From the NCBI GenBank assembly GCA_963675625.1, contig OY776497.1, positions 496,001 through 560,000 of the forward strand: 64,000 nucleotides of DNA, in the 5' to 3' direction. Position numbers and translations under genes: made by a program. Below the pieces are notes generated by a model. It made no database searches and was not told where the DNA came from. It was given only the letters and a program-made list of their open reading frames with translations. Position 1 is the first letter of the stretch. Every line of letters starts with the position of its first letter. This DNA is from F22 sp963675625. Its GTDB lineage: Bacteria; Bacteroidota; Bacteroidia; Bacteroidales; Bacteroidaceae. This document shows, piece by piece, positions 9,528-17,091 of the stretch.

Positions 9528-10436
9528 ATGAGTGAAGTTGAAAATATAGAAACATTTTATAAACGTAAACTGGGATGGCTGCCTAACAACTTACGTCAGT
9601 CCCTCGGTCATTTTAATGTCTTTTGTATAGATGAATGTGCTCCAGCCTCTAGCAAGCCTGTTCCATACAAAAAGCGAGACTACTATAAAATCACATTTAT
9701 CCGCACGAGTTCAATTACAGCACACTATGCAGATAAATCAATAGACATACATGGACATGCACTTGTTTTCTCCAACCCACAGATTCCGTATACTTGGGAC
9801 AAGGTTGAAAACATTGAAGGGGGATACTTTTGTATTTTCAATGCCGATTTCTTTAGTCATTTCGGGCAACTGGCCGAATACCCCTTGTTTAAGCCAGGTG
9901 GTAGCCATATATTTGAATTGGATATGACTCAATCTGAGCATGTCGTATCTCTTTTCAAACGTATGCAAGACGAAATCAATTCCAACTATCCGTATAAGTA
10001 CGATGTCATCCGTACCCTTATCTACGAATTGCTGCACTTCGCGATGAAAATTCAACTTCCAGCAACAATAGAAGCAGAATCGACAACTAGTTTTCAACGT
10101 GTAACCACCCTATTTGTCGACCTTTTAGAACGGCAATTCCCTCTTGATAACACACATCAAGTCGTCAAATTGCACACACCATCCGACTTTGCCCATCAAC
10201 TCAACATTCATGTAAATTATCTCAATAGATCCATTAAATCAGTTACAGGCAAGACAACGGGAGAACTGATTGCTCAGCGTCTTTTACAAGAAGCAAAAGT
10301 ACTGCTTAAATACACCTCATTGTCTATTTCAGAGATTTCCTATATGCTTGGTTTTGCAGAACCATCTCGATTCAATTATTTCTTTAAAAAGCACAGTACA
10401 TTTACTCCTAGCAAATTCCGAAAATCAAATATTTGA
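9528..10436 (+). CDS. AraC-family transcriptional regulator
   Basis: A 302-residue protein with an N-terminal cupin-like sensing domain (YKITFIRTSSITAHYADKSI, HGHALVFSNPQIPYTW, about residues 40-110) and a C-terminal AraC DNA-binding domain (about residues 205-300). The HTH pair shows FAHQLNIHVNYLNRSIKSVTG followed by SISEISYMLGFAEPSRFNYF and FKKHSTFTPSKFRKS. Identical operator-like repeats precede this gene and the following DUF3737 gene, so it probably regulates itself and its neighbour. The stop codon TGA at 10434-10436 lies inside the first downstream operator repeat. The effector is unknown. Confidence 0.92.
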   Translation: MSEVENIETFYKRKLGWLPNNLRQSLGHFNVFCIDECAPASSKPVPYKKRDYYKITFIRTSSITAHYADKSIDIHGHALVFSNPQIPYTWDKVENIEGGYFCIFNADFFSHFGQLAEYPLFKPGGSHIFELDMTQSEHVVSLFKRMQDEINSNYPYKYDVIRTLIYELLHFAMKIQLPATIEAESTTSFQRVTTLFVDLLERQFPLDNTHQVVKLHTPSDFAHQLNIHVNYLNRSIKSVTGKTTGELIAQRLLQEAKVLLKYTSLSISEISYMLGFAEPSRFNYFFKKHSTFTPSKFRKSNI

Positions 10437-10495
10437 TATTCGCATATGTTGGTTTGATATTCGCAATGTAAAGCCAAAAAAAAGGCCGACCTTTG
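10432..10495 (+). promoter_or_regulatory. Predicted AraC operator pair and -7 box before the DUF3737 gene
   Basis: Two exact copies of TTTGATATTCGCA lie at 10432-10444 and 10453-10465, starting 21 bp apart. A -7-like box, GACCTTTG, lies at 10488-10495, 22 nt after the second copy, so that copy covers the position where a -33 element would be. That is the layout of class II AraC activation. The first copy overlaps the regulator's own stop codon. The promoter's weak match to TAnnTTTG (GA in place of TA) fits a promoter that needs an activator. Confidence 0.7.
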
Positions 10496-10513
10496 TCGCA
10501 CAAAAGAATTATA

Positions 10514-11377
10514 ATGGAAGCAGAAAAAAAAGTACAAGTAATATCACATACTGAATATGGTGATGAACGTCCACTTTATGGACAAAAAAACATGAAATTT
10601 GACCATGTAATTATTCATGATGGAGAGTCTGCATTGAAAGAATGTGCAGATATCATCACCAACAACTGTCAATTTGAAGGAAAATATCCATTTTGGCATG
10701 TACATAATTTTGAAATCAATGATAGCACATTTACTGAAGGTGCACGAGCAGCCCTTTGGTATTGTGACCATCTTAAGATGAGCAACACGGTCGTTAAGAG
10801 CCCAAAAGCTTTTCGTGAAATGCATTCACTTGCCTTAAAAAACGTACAACTGACCGATGCAACTGAGTGTTTTTGGCATTGTCAAGACGTTCATTTAAAT
10901 AATGTGGCGACATCAAATGCTGAATATTTGTTCATGCACAGTAAAGACATCACTATAGATGGCTATACGCATCAAGGTAACTACTCGTTCCAATATTGCC
11001 AAAATCTGGAGATACGAAATGCAAAAATTGATACAAAAGATGCCTTTTGGAACACAGACAATGTAACTGTATATGATTCCGAAATCAACGGAAAGTATCT
11101 AGGATGGTATTCTAAAAACCTACGATTGGTTAACTGTACACTATCTGGTACACAACCTTTGTGTTATGCGGAAGACTTAATTATGGAAAACTGTACGATG
11201 GCTCCTGATTGCGATTTAGCCTTTGAAAGAAGTAGCGTACACGCCACTATACAAGGCAATATTACCAGCGTAAAAAATCCAATCAGTGGTCAAATCACTG
11301 CCGATGGTTATGGAGAAATCATCCTAGATGAGGAATATAAAGACACATCTTGTATCATAGATATGTGGACAAAATAA
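10514..11377 (+). CDS. DUF3737 family protein (right-handed beta-helix type)
   Basis: A 287-residue protein taken from ATG 10514 (MEAEKKVQVISHTEYGDERP). The frame is also open from a TTG at 10493, but that lies in the predicted -7 box. The N-terminal phrase YGDERPLYGQKNMKFDHV and the repeating short strands (DCxF-type units such as LKMSNTVVKSPKAFREMHSL, LTDATECFWHCQDVHLNNV, DITIDGYTHQGNYSFQYCQN) are typical of DUF3737, which is expected to form a parallel beta-helix. There is no signal peptide, so it is probably cytoplasmic. Function is unknown. It is the likely target of the AraC regulator encoded just upstream. Confidence 0.85.
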   Translation: MEAEKKVQVISHTEYGDERPLYGQKNMKFDHVIIHDGESALKECADIITNNCQFEGKYPFWHVHNFEINDSTFTEGARAALWYCDHLKMSNTVVKSPKAFREMHSLALKNVQLTDATECFWHCQDVHLNNVATSNAEYLFMHSKDITIDGYTHQGNYSFQYCQNLEIRNAKIDTKDAFWNTDNVTVYDSEINGKYLGWYSKNLRLVNCTLSGTQPLCYAEDLIMENCTMAPDCDLAFERSSVHATIQGNITSVKNPISGQITADGYGEIILDEEYKDTSCIIDMWTK

Positions 11378-11421
11378 GGTTATTAGGTAGAGTAAGAGAG
11401 AAGTGTAGTCCTGAGAGATCA

Positions 11422-11544
11422 ATGCCACACTTTGCAGAAGGTAAAGAGGGGCAAAAGGAGTACCTCAAGGCTGTGGCTGAATGCCCAAGCACACCTAAGA
11501 AATGCTTACATGAGATGATTCCCGAAAAAACAGCTACTAAATAA
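11422..11544 (+). CDS. Small hypothetical ORF (40 residues), possible gene remnant
   Basis: An ATG-started frame of 40 codons (begins MPHFAEGKEGQKEYLKAVAE, Cys at two places, Lys-rich end) lies between the DUF3737 stop and the terminator at 11573. The same frame is open further upstream into the end of the DUF3737 gene. I do not recognise it. It has hydrophilic, protein-like composition in a short space before a terminator, so it may be a small gene or the 3' remnant of a lost one. Confidence 0.3.
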   Translation: MPHFAEGKEGQKEYLKAVAECPSTPKKCLHEMIPEKTATK

Positions 11545-11572
11545 AACAGCGTACATACACACAATAAAATAT

Positions 11573-11615
11573 AGCGAGTACATCAATGATAGACTTTGAT
11601 GTACTCGCTTTTTTA
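11573..11615 (+). terminator. Intrinsic terminator after the AraC/DUF3737 unit
   Basis: A perfect 14-bp stem (AGCGAGTACATCAA at 11573-11586, TTGATGTACTCGCT at 11596-11609) with a 9-nt loop is followed by a run of T residues. It closes the DUF3737 transcription unit. Confidence 0.9.
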
Positions 11616-11680
11616 TTCTTCCATAAAGGTAAGAATATATTCTACGGATTCAAGAATCTCGCACCGTACTTTGCCAGCCT

Positions 11681-11744
11681 CGATTCAATCGTTTGATCCC
11701 ATCGATTCAATCGTTTGGATCGATGGGACCAAACGATTGAATCG
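11681..11744. repeat. Composite repeat: 26-bp inverted arms with three copies of one 15-mer
   Basis: CGATTCAATCGTTTG occurs directly at 11681-11695 and 11703-11717 and inverted at 11730-11744. The outer copies are part of 26-nt arms (11681-11706 and 11719-11744) that pair except at one position, with a 12-nt loop. In a minus-strand transcript the odd position becomes a G-U pair, so the hairpin would then be fully paired. There is no T tract on either side, so a terminator is unlikely. It lies in the 724-bp gap between the DUF3737 and amidotransferase genes (or 557 bp if the small ORF at 11422 is real). It may be a cruciform-forming or protein-binding element. Confidence 0.8.
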
Positions 11745-11860
11745 ACACGCACAAAGGGAACAAACAAATGACTGAAGCTAATCCCCATGTCCTCTCACTA
11801 TACAAGATATCACATCACAGTAAATCTAAAGATGTTTGAAACGTATTTTTCTCTTATAAA

Positions 11861-11890
11861 TTGGAATATCAAAACTAATTCGTATTTTTG
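11861..11890 (+). promoter_or_regulatory. Predicted promoter of the amidotransferase operon
   Basis: TTG at 11861-11863 and TATTTTTG at 11883-11890 are separated by 19 nt. This matches the Bacteroidetes housekeeping promoter (-33 TTTG-like, -7 TAnnTTTG). Transcription would start near 11897 and give a leader of about 205 nt before the ATG at 12102, containing the 22-bp repeats. Confidence 0.5.
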
Positions 11891-11947
11891 CAAGTAAACG
11901 GGCAGGTTGTTTAACCAATATTCCCAATATAATAAATACCATAATTG

Positions 11948-12003
11948 CTTATAATAAACGGTGTGGTTTCTTATAATAAACAGAACCATTACTTATAATA
12001 AAC
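11948..12003 (+). repeat. Three 22-bp-phased direct repeats in the operon leader
   Basis: CTTATAATAAAC occurs at 11948-11959, 11970-11981 and 11992-12003, exactly 22 bp apart each time, with partly conserved spacers (each followed within a few bases by a GGTTT- or ACCATT-like stretch). A degenerate inverted copy (TTTATTGTAA) follows at 12011-12020. The phasing of two helical turns suggests binding of a protein along one face of the helix. They lie between the predicted promoter and the amidotransferase start. Confidence 0.85.
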
Positions 12004-12101
12004 GAAACCATTTATTGTAATACATAAAATCTTTTATTAGCTTCACTTTCTTCGTTAACGTATTCATATTGACAATTGTTATTCATTTAACCCGTACAAA
12101 T

Positions 12102-12677
12102 ATGTTATTAATCATTGACAACCAAAGTGCATATATCAAGAAATTTAAGAGACAATTTCTTGCTGAACAAAATTTTGATTACGTCGTTTTTGACCATAAT
12201 CAACCCATAACCCTGTCAGCACATGCTGATATACAGGGTATTATTCTTTCTGGTGGCAAAGGAAATCCATATGAACCTTTAAACCTTACAACCAATTTTG
12301 TGGCATTAATGAACTGGAATGTCCCTGTCTTAGGTTTCTGCTTAGGACACGAGATCATAGCAGTGGCCCATGGTGGACGCATCAAAAAACTCCCAGAATA
12401 TCATAATACAAAAGAACTCATAACGCTTACTCATACAGAAGATCCCCTATTTGAGGGATTGGGAAAAAGTGAACTGCTCCTACAGAAAAAACATCATTTT
12501 CACGTGACTGAGTTGCCTCCCGATTTTATGGCTCTGGCCCATTCAGAGACGACTCCGTATGAAATCATTCGACATAAAGAAAAACCTATCTATGGATTCC
12601 AATCACATCCTGAAGTGTACAGCAAAGATGGACTCCTAATAATCCAAAACTTTTTACGCATATGCAAGATATTATAG
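12102..12677 (+). CDS. Class I glutamine amidotransferase (GuaA-N/TrpG-like)
   Basis: A 191-residue protein from ATG 12102 (MLLIIDNQSAYIKKF, the usual family start). The class I glutaminase triad is complete: nucleophile Cys80 in VLGFCLGHEI, His169 and Glu171 in QSHPEVY. The oxyanion-region motif GIILSGGKGNP is also present. It hydrolyses glutamine to supply ammonia to a partner synthase. As a stand-alone subunit, its partner here may be the ATP-grasp protein two genes downstream, because its stop overlaps the MscS-like gene and all three look co-transcribed. The family resembles the amidotransferase part of GMP synthase and anthranilate synthase component II, but neither synthetase half is nearby, so those names are not supported. 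Confidence 0.88.
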   Translation: MLLIIDNQSAYIKKFKRQFLAEQNFDYVVFDHNQPITLSAHADIQGIILSGGKGNPYEPLNLTTNFVALMNWNVPVLGFCLGHEIIAVAHGGRIKKLPEYHNTKELITLTHTEDPLFEGLGKSELLLQKKHHFHVTELPPDFMALAHSETTPYEIIRHKEKPIYGFQSHPEVYSKDGLLIIQNFLRICKIL

Positions 12678-13543
12678 ATCCTAAAAACAACTACATGTAC
12701 TGGATATTTCTATTTAGTGTACTGGCCATAGCCTATGCATTATCTTGGTCTATAAGACGATTTTTGACTTACTATATTAGAACCAGTTCTAAGAAGCTAA
12801 ATGAAGATCCCACCAACTTCGTCTTCCTTAAAAACGCAGTTTCATTTATCATTTACACTATTGCTCTGATTATTATATTTCTCAAGACACCAGGGCTCAA
12901 CGCTATGGGCAAGGGCTTGTTTACCAGTGCGGGTATATTGGCTGCTACCGTAGGTCTTGCATCACAAAAGGTATTTTCGAATATTCTAAGTGGTATTTTC
13001 ATCTTATTTTTTAAACCATTTAGCGTACGCGATACTATAGAACTCCGTAGCGATCATTTGAAAGGAGTTGTCGAAGAGATCACTTTGCGCCACACGGTTA
13101 TTCGTGATTATGAATTTCGTCGTATCATTATCCCCAATAGTTTGATTAGCGAGAGCATACTTGTCAACAGTTCTATTGTTGAAGAAAAAATTAAGAAACA
13201 AATTGATATCGGTATCAGTTATGACTCGGATATAGACCTTGCCAAAGAGATTATCCGAGAAGAAATAACCAAGCACCCTTTGCTTAAAGATTACCGAACA
13301 CCTGCCGATAAACGTAAAGACGTCCCTCTAGTGCTTCTTCGCTTAGTTAGTCTAGGCGAATATTCAATAACCATTCGTGCTTATGTATGGACTCAAAATA
13401 ACGATGAAGCGTGGATTCTTCAATGCGATGTATTAGAAAGCATCAAAAAACGATTTGATCAAGCAGGCATTGAGATTCCATTCCCTTACAGAACAGTTAT
13501 TGTGAAAGATCCCAACAAGTCTCCTAAACCTTTAGAAGCTTAA
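12662..13543 (+). CDS. MscS-family mechanosensitive ion channel
   Basis: A 293-residue membrane protein whose ATG overlaps the previous gene by 16 bp. Transmembrane segments lie at about residues 12-30 and 55-75, and the pore helix TM3 at about 80-110 (GKGLFTSAGILAATVGLASQ then VFSNILSGIFILFFKPFSVRD), the Ala/Gly-rich signature of MscS. A cytoplasmic beta domain (DTIELRSDHLKGVVEEITLRHTVIR) and a C-terminal alpha/beta domain (IDIGISYDSDIDLAKEIIREE; AGIEIPFPYRTV) follow. MscS channels release solutes on osmotic downshock in the inner membrane. Tight coupling between an amidotransferase and an ATP-grasp gene suggests a more specific role here, perhaps release of a product; that is inference. Confidence 0.93.
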   Translation: MQDIIDPKNNYMYWIFLFSVLAIAYALSWSIRRFLTYYIRTSSKKLNEDPTNFVFLKNAVSFIIYTIALIIIFLKTPGLNAMGKGLFTSAGILAATVGLASQKVFSNILSGIFILFFKPFSVRDTIELRSDHLKGVVEEITLRHTVIRDYEFRRIIIPNSLISESILVNSSIVEEKIKKQIDIGISYDSDIDLAKEIIREEITKHPLLKDYRTPADKRKDVPLVLLRLVSLGEYSITIRAYVWTQNNDEAWILQCDVLESIKKRFDQAGIEIPFPYRTVIVKDPNKSPKPLEA

Positions 13544-13552
13544 TGTAGAAAG

Positions 13553-15700
13553 ATGAAAGTAGCTATCATTTACAACAAAGACATCGAAGGCGTAATCAAC
13601 ACCTTCGGTATGCAAAACAAAGAATTTTATTCTGAGAAGACCGTAAAACGTGTGGCCGCCTGTTTAGAAAAAGCAGGCCATAACGTCGCTATACTGGACG
13701 GGAACAAACAGATTATAGAACGTCTTGAAAACTTTATGCCTCGCGTTATAGAAGGCGAGCATATGGGGATGATTTTCAATATGGCCTATGGCATTCAGGG
13801 GGAAAGCCGATACACCCATATCCCCTCCATGCTCGAGATGCTAGGCATCCCTTATGTAGGTTCCTCTCCATCAGGACATGCGCTTGCTTTGGATAAAGTA
13901 TTGACCAAAATTATTTGGAAAAACAACCAACTACCTACCCCCGATTTTTGGGTTTTTAATCATGCAGACGAAGACTTGTCTACTGTCAAATATCCCGTTA
14001 TCGTCAAGCCCAAAATGGAAAGTGTATCGTTTGGTCTTAAAGTGGTGTACAACGATGAAGACCTGCGAGAAGCCATTCACTTTATTGTCACAGAATTTGA
14101 ACAACAAGCACTTGTTGAGCAATTTATACGTGGTCGCGAATTTTGCGTAGGTATCTTAGGCAATTCTCCAGTTGAAACTTTCCCTGTTCTAGAGATCGAT
14201 TTGGAAGGCAATCCTGATGCCATCCAAACAGTCGATGATAAGAAACATAAGCCCAAACGCAAGTTGTGTCCAGCTCCTATTCCTGAGGAACTAGCTGATG
14301 CGATGCAAAAGTTAAGTATAAAAGCTTTTAAAGCACTCAATCTAAGAGACTTTGCACGCGTAGACATCCGCTTGGACGAAGATGGTACCATCTACTTGCT
14401 AGAGATCAACTCCATGGCTAGCCTTGGGGAAACCGGCTCCTATCCAGCAGCAGCCAAAGTGGCAGGATATAGCTATGAATCATTGGTAAACCGCATGCTA
14501 GACGTGGCATCTGTGCGTTATTTCTCCAATACATTGATGACCACATTGCCAGGTGAAAATGCAGAATTGAAAGTTTCATTAGCGACTCGCATCCGTTCGT
14601 TTTTGAAAACTCGTCAGGCACAAACCGAGAAGATACTACAAAAATTGGTGGATACCAATACACATGTGCGCAACGTAACTGGCGTCAACCACTGCAATGA
14701 TATCATCAGCAATGCACTGAGTACTTTAGGATTTACGCAAGAAGTGCATCCTCAATTGGAAGTCGGAAATATCCTCTATTTTAGTAATTCATATGACAAA
14801 AAAATAGACACCCTTATTCTACTTTCTCTGGACAATCGCATTCCTTTGGCTACACATGAAGGTTACAAAGCCCACGAACAATATATTGAAGGTACTGGTG
14901 TGTGGGAAAACAAAGGAGGCATTGCTATTGTTATCTCAGCCTTACAAGCTCTCCGCTTTACTCGTCAATTAAAGAAAAATAAAATAGGCATCCTATTGAC
15001 AACAGATTCTAGTATAGACGGTAAATACGCCAAAAATATCATACTACAAAAGGCAGATCTTGCCCAACGTGTTATTTCTGTAAGCGGTTCTTCTAAAAAC
15101 GGAGGCTTAGTGATCTCTCGTTCTGGTTCGGCGACCTATCAGTACGAATCAAAACTGATAGCTACAGATGTGTCCGAAAACATCTCCACGATGGCCATGC
15201 AGTTTACAAAGACACTAGCCACAATGACCGATCTGTCTCGCAATGAGCCCGACAATCTTATTGCTCCATACAACATCCAATTTAGTAGCAATATCTTTAG
15301 AGAGTCGGCACATGGATCGGCTGGCATTAGCGTGCGTTTTAATTGTAACGATCAACTCGAACAAATCGAGGAAAAATTAAAAAAGATCATCACTGCTCAG
15401 AAACGCAGCAAGATCTACCAAGTGCACTTTGGAGGGGGAATAAAACGTCCTGCAATGCCACTTACCGAAGAGACAGCCGAGTTGTACGCTCAAATCCAAG
15501 AGATCGCCAAGCAAGTCGATATACGCGTCACAAAAAAACATCGTTGGAGTTCGGCAGATATTTGTCACATCGAAAAACAAATGCCTAAAATAGATGGTCT
15601 TGGTCCCGTGGGTGAAGTGTTGCCTTCCAACAACGAACGCATCTTGCGTCACAGCTTAATAGAGCGTGCACTACTACTGGCATTGGTATTGAATAAATAG
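13553..15700 (+). CDS. Fusion: D-Ala-D-Ala-ligase-like ATP-grasp domain + M20-peptidase-like domain
   Basis: A 715-residue protein starting 9 bp after the channel gene. Residues 1 to about 320 are a D-alanine-D-alanine-ligase-type ATP-grasp enzyme: FNMAYGIQGESRYTHIPSML, GSSPSGHALALDKVLTKI, YPVIVKPKMESVSFGL, LVEQFIRGREFCVGILGN, and the Mg/ATP-binding end FARVDIRLDEDGTIYLLEIN. Residues about 345-715 look like an M20-family metallopeptidase (GTGVWENKGGIAIVISALQA; LGPVGEVLPSNNERILRHSL). The usual zinc ligands are not seen: the expected GHxD is LSLDN, and the DEE region reads TTDSS. The hydrolase part may therefore be inactive and serve binding or dimerisation. The enzyme probably joins two amino acids, or an acid and an amine or ammonia, using ATP. 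No signal peptide is present. Confidence 0.85.
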   Translation: MKVAIIYNKDIEGVINTFGMQNKEFYSEKTVKRVAACLEKAGHNVAILDGNKQIIERLENFMPRVIEGEHMGMIFNMAYGIQGESRYTHIPSMLEMLGIPYVGSSPSGHALALDKVLTKIIWKNNQLPTPDFWVFNHADEDLSTVKYPVIVKPKMESVSFGLKVVYNDEDLREAIHFIVTEFEQQALVEQFIRGREFCVGILGNSPVETFPVLEIDLEGNPDAIQTVDDKKHKPKRKLCPAPIPEELADAMQKLSIKAFKALNLRDFARVDIRLDEDGTIYLLEINSMASLGETGSYPAAAKVAGYSYESLVNRMLDVASVRYFSNTLMTTLPGENAELKVSLATRIRSFLKTRQAQTEKILQKLVDTNTHVRNVTGVNHCNDIISNALSTLGFTQEVHPQLEVGNILYFSNSYDKKIDTLILLSLDNRIPLATHEGYKAHEQYIEGTGVWENKGGIAIVISALQALRFTRQLKKNKIGILLTTDSSIDGKYAKNIILQKADLAQRVISVSGSSKNGGLVISRSGSATYQYESKLIATDVSENISTMAMQFTKTLATMTDLSRNEPDNLIAPYNIQFSSNIFRESAHGSAGISVRFNCNDQLEQIEEKLKKIITAQKRSKIYQVHFGGGIKRPAMPLTEETAELYAQIQEIAKQVDIRVTKKHRWSSADICHIEKQMPKIDGLGPVGEVLPSNNERILRHSLIERALLLALVLNK

Positions 15701-15756
15701 TTTATTTTGTTGATACTGTTTACTCCATTTTATACATGTATTGGTAGTAAATAGGT

Positions 15757-15791
15757 GTACCCCAAAAGTTTAATAGCTGCTTTTGGGGTAC
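15757..15791. repeat. Hairpin with GTACCCCAAAAG arms
   Basis: GTACCCCAAAAG (15757-15768) and its perfect complement (15780-15791) form a 12-bp stem with an 11-nt loop, 57 bp after the ATP-grasp gene and in the convergent gap before the minus-strand GH43 gene. No T tract follows on either strand, but it could end or protect the plus-strand transcript. The same arm occurs in the terminator at 34187-34224, so it is a repeated element. Confidence 0.6.
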
Positions 15792-15829
15792 TAAACTATT
15801 CCCCTATGCCTTGGGTTGAATATCCTCCT

Positions 15830-15864
15830 AAAAAAAGCGAGATAGTCACCAAGACTACCTCGCT
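15830..15864 (-). terminator. Terminator of the second polysaccharide locus (minus strand)
   Basis: AGCGAGATAGTC (15836-15847) and GACTACCTCGCT (15853-15864) pair over 12 bp; the single non-Watson-Crick position is G-U in the minus-strand RNA. In minus orientation the stem is followed by a run of seven Ts. It lies about 116 bp beyond the GH43 stop codon. Confidence 0.85.
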
Positions 15865-15980
15865 CCATGAATACTTATTGAAACATCTCTTTTCCGAAAG
15901 AGAGAGAGATTTATTAGTATAATATCGATTTAATATATTTTTTCTGTCGTGTTTTGTTTTTTTCTTATCAAAAAAGAATC

Positions 15981-17063
15981 TTACTTCTGTTCCAAATAAG
16001 GCAATCCATTTTCATCCCATTGAATAGGCAACTGTATATATCCAGAGTACATCAAACTTTTTGGTTTCCAAATATCAGCCATAAAGATGTATTGGTCACC
16101 TGTCTCTAAGACAAAAGAACTCTGTGCTCCAAATGTTTTATCAGCCTTCTCACCTCTACAAGGATTAGGATGTTGCTGCCACGGTCCCCAAATAGAAGGT
16201 GCCGAAAATAATCGAGCAGCATTGGGTGCCCATCCTGTACATCCCGAAGTGATCATCCAATAGGTATTGTCATGTCTAAATACCGCTGGTGCCTCATTGT
16301 GTCCACCAGGGAAAAGACGAATATAACGCCCCGTGTGCGAAAGATAATCATCGCTCAATTCTGCGATTTGAAGCGTCAGATTCTCTTCCGAAGAATAGAT
16401 ATGATAAGCACGGCCATCACAATCTACATAGAGCGTCATATCACGACTCATCTGACCACCCTCGACGTGTTGACGCACAAAGAAGCCATGCGCCACAGCG
16501 TCATACCACTTGGGAGTCCACCATTTGTATGTTGTTATTTCTGCTTGTGTGGCAGCATCTATATCACGGTCTTCTTGAGGCATATTAAGTGGGTATACTC
16601 CAGCATTGACACGTTCGGAATGAAGATACTTGAAAGGGCCAGTAATCTCATCGGCCACAGCCACACCCGCACGAGCGCTACCATAACCATGTCCCTTGAG
16701 TTCAAGATGAAACCACATCACGAATTTCTTCGTTTTGGAATTATATATCACCTTGGGACGTTCTATAATACACCCCTGTTCTATATTACTTCCTTTTTCA
16801 TCACTCACTGCAAGAGCTACCCCTTCGTGACGCCATGTCTTCAGGTCGGTCGACGAATAGCAATTCACACCCACCATCGTCGAAAAACCATTATCTGGAC
16901 GGTGTTCGCCAAACCAATAGTACTTATCTCCATAATGCAGAATACCTCCGCCATGGGCATTGATATAAGCACCTTGTGTATCCCGCCACTCTTGCGCCTG
17001 TAAGCACAAAGATTGACAACAAAACAAGATAAGGACGAGCAAACACTGGAAACTATATTTCAT
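15981..17063 (-). CDS. GH43 glycosidase, subfamily 24-like (probable exo-beta-1,3-galactanase)
   Basis: A 360-residue protein from ATG 17063 (MKYSFQCLLVLILFC, a Sec signal peptide ending near LQAQ). The five-bladed propeller opens with INAHGGGILHYGDKYYWFGE and continues with YSSTDLKTWRHEGVAL, IERPKVIYNSKTKKFVMW and GGHNEAPAVFRHDNTYWMI, where Glu in NEAPAVF is the likely acid. The AHGGGILxxxxxYYWFGE opening and the Gln in TFGAQSSFV (about residue 314) fit GH43 subfamily 24. In that subfamily a Gln is thought to replace the usual Asp base and the substrate is beta-1,3-galactan. The C-terminal beta-domains of some homologues are absent. It is the last gene of the minus-strand locus, just after GH16, which fits attack on the arabinogalactan backbone. 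Confidence 0.85.
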   Translation of the reverse strand: MKYSFQCLLVLILFCCQSLCLQAQEWRDTQGAYINAHGGGILHYGDKYYWFGEHRPDNGFSTMVGVNCYSSTDLKTWRHEGVALAVSDEKGSNIEQGCIIERPKVIYNSKTKKFVMWFHLELKGHGYGSARAGVAVADEITGPFKYLHSERVNAGVYPLNMPQEDRDIDAATQAEITTYKWWTPKWYDAVAHGFFVRQHVEGGQMSRDMTLYVDCDGRAYHIYSSEENLTLQIAELSDDYLSHTGRYIRLFPGGHNEAPAVFRHDNTYWMITSGCTGWAPNAARLFSAPSIWGPWQQHPNPCRGEKADKTFGAQSSFVLETGDQYIFMADIWKPKSLMYSGYIQLPIQWDENGLPYLEQK

Positions 17064-17091
17064 TATACTGACTTTATTATACCGTTGAAGT

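Noticed and set aside
11948..12003. Repeats with 22-bp period, possible CRISPR
   Set aside because: Only three 12-bp units with 10-bp spacers that are themselves partly alike; no cas gene. Too short for a CRISPR array.
12102..12677. Naming the amidotransferase guaA or trpG/pabA
   Set aside because: It lacks the GMP synthetase half, and no anthranilate or aminodeoxychorismate synthase gene is near. Only the general family is supported.
16272..17003. Plus-strand frame of 243 residues
   Set aside because: It lies antisense to the GH43 gene, whose minus-strand frame has full family motifs. The plus frame has low-quality composition rich in His, Ile and Thr.
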